Notes under the pieces: model-generated
What the model saw: the letters and a program-made list of their open reading frames with translations, nothing else
What the model was told of the DNA's origin: nothing
Database searches by the model: none
Shown: positions 63,332-64,000 of the stretch, one piece after another
Position numbering within the stretch: position 1 is the first letter of the stretch
Layout of the letters: the number at the start of each line of letters is the position of its first letter
NCBI RefSeq assembly: GCF_004803855.2
Contig: NZ_CP012552.1
Location: 682,001-746,000, forward strand
Length of the DNA stretch: 64,000 nt
Direction: 5' to 3'
Source of the DNA: Campylobacter sp. RM16192
Lineage (GTDB): Bacteria > Campylobacterota > Campylobacteria > Campylobacterales > Campylobacteraceae
Program-made: the position numbers and the translations under genes

Positions 63332-64000
63332 TGCGTATAGAGGCTAATAATTTACAAGAGGCCTTTCAGAAGGCTGCCGCTGAACTTAATTGCTCTGTTA
63401 CTGAGCTTGATATTAAGATTATTCAAAATCCAAGCTCTGGATTTTTGGGCTTTTTTAAAAAAACGGCAATAATAGAGGCTTATAGAGAAAATAAAGAGAA
63501 AAAAGACAAAGAGGGTTCAAAAAACGGCTCCAAATTCGAAAAAAAACATAAAAAAGATAGAGTCGAAAATAAAGAACATAGCTCTGAAAATTGCAGTGAT
63601 CATGTTGAAAATAAAAAAGATAGCAAAAATTCTCAAAAATCTGAAAGATCAAACGATAAAAAACGCAATAGAAATAAAAAAAGAAATCATGAAAACAGGG
63701 ATGAAAAACAGGCCTTAAACGGAAATTTCACAAAAGCGGACAAAAAAGAAGAGCCTTCAAAAACCACATCCGCTAATATATCCGATAATGCTTTTAAATT
63801 TGATGAATCTGAACAAACTCATTTATATGTAGAGCCTAGTCAAGAAGTCGAGCAAAAGCCAAAAGCGAATAAAGAGAGTTGTAAAAATATTCTTGATAAT
63901 TCGATCATTGATACCTTTAATAAAAGTGACTTCGATGATAAATTCGATGATAAAGAGGATAAAACTAACGAAAATAAAGCAAAAGAGCAAAAGCCAAGAG
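63331..64000 (+). CDS. jag: Jag/KhpB RNA-binding protein (3' end cut by window edge)
   Basis: The ATG at 63331 overlaps the yidC stop by one base. The N-terminal Jag_N domain is clear (residues 1-50; MRIEANNLQEAFQKAAAELN ... NPSSGFLGFFKKTAIIEAY). About 170 residues of Lys/Asn/Glu-rich, low-complexity linker follow up to the window edge; the KH and R3H RNA-binding domains expected after it lie outside. No stop is reached within the window. Position after yidC matches C. jejuni Cj0957c. Confidence 0.9.
   Translation, partial: MRIEANNLQEAFQKAAAELNCSVTELDIKIIQNPSSGFLGFFKKTAIIEAYRENKEKKDKEGSKNGSKFEKKHKKDRVENKEHSSENCSDHVENKKDSKNSQKSERSNDKKRNRNKKRNHENRDEKQALNGNFTKADKKEEPSKTTSANISDNAFKFDESEQTHLYVEPSQEVEQKPKANKESCKNILDNSIIDTFNKSDFDDKFDDKEDKTNENKAKEQKPR

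Overview
The window is a gene-dense, AT-rich (roughly 35-38 % G+C by eye) chromosomal segment of a Campylobacter (Campylobacterota) species outside the C. jejuni/coli group. The genus call rests on recalled gene order and on best-resembling proteins. Several blocks read like C. jejuni blocks: uvrB, two small ORFs, a prepilin, priA and ispG (Cj0680-Cj0686); glcD, pgb-like, M23, AsmA-like and groESL (Cj1213-Cj1221); deiminase, CDF and amidase (Cj0947-Cj0949); katA plus ankyrin (Cj1385-Cj1386); thioesterase, periplasmic protein, UDG, rpmH, rnpA, yidD, yidC and jag (Cj0965-Cj0957). These blocks sit in a different order here, separated by genes C. jejuni lacks or keeps elsewhere. I cannot name the species.

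Layout. 1-5.2 kb: uvrB (cut at the left edge), a ZapB/ZapA-like pair, two pseudopilins and priA. 5.2-11.2 kb: a dCACHE chemoreceptor, ispG, dnaB and a short ComEC. 11.1-18 kb: YihY membrane protein, GlcD, a Pgb-like secreted protein, M23 peptidase, MgtE, a Nudix UDP-sugar hydrolase and a Sel1 protein. 18-23 kb: AsmA-like giant and groESL with a sigma70 promoter and CIRCE operator. 22.8-27 kb: a CjaA-type amino-acid ABC importer and the dihaem cytochrome TsdA. 27-30 kb: agmatine deiminase, CDF exporter and N-carbamoylputrescine amidase. 30-35 kb: a TAXI-TRAP importer and phosphoethanolamine transferase. 35-42.6 kb: murI, M16 protease, Sel1 protein, YgjP peptidase, MATE pump and an SNF transporter. 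42.6-48 kb: ABC-F ATPase, then a sulfur locus (small Cys protein; Tat-targeted SQOR-type flavoprotein; three-rhodanese lipoprotein). 48-51 kb: cstA, CC-ending protein and ArsA-type ATPase as overlapping genes. 51-58.5 kb: ankyrin plus catalase, second SNF transporter, CAAX-type protease, prmC, DUF4149 and split ThrE. 58.5-64 kb: YbgC thioesterase, periplasmic protein, UDG and the rpmH-rnpA-yidD-yidC-jag cluster, cut at the right edge.

How the genes fit together. The physiology suggested is a microaerobic or anaerobic host-associated bacterium living on organic acids and amino acids (GlcD, CjaA importer, TRAP, SNF, ThrE, CstA) with inorganic sulfur chemistry in the periplasm (TsdA; sulfide oxidation with persulfide relay). 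The two loci I consider most worth follow-up are the Tat-SQR/rhodanese operon with its divergent cysteine protein and palindromic operator-like site (44.6-48.0 kb), and the cstA/CC-terminal peptide/ArsA operon (48.0-50.9 kb).

No stretch over 300 bases lacks a gene. The largest gaps are 53025-53303 (katA and SNF promoters), 30035-30290 (terminator plus TRAP leader), 50876-51098, 45010-45228 and 41126-41339. I saw no rRNA, tRNA, CRISPR array, insertion sequence, prophage or long poly-G phase-variation tract.
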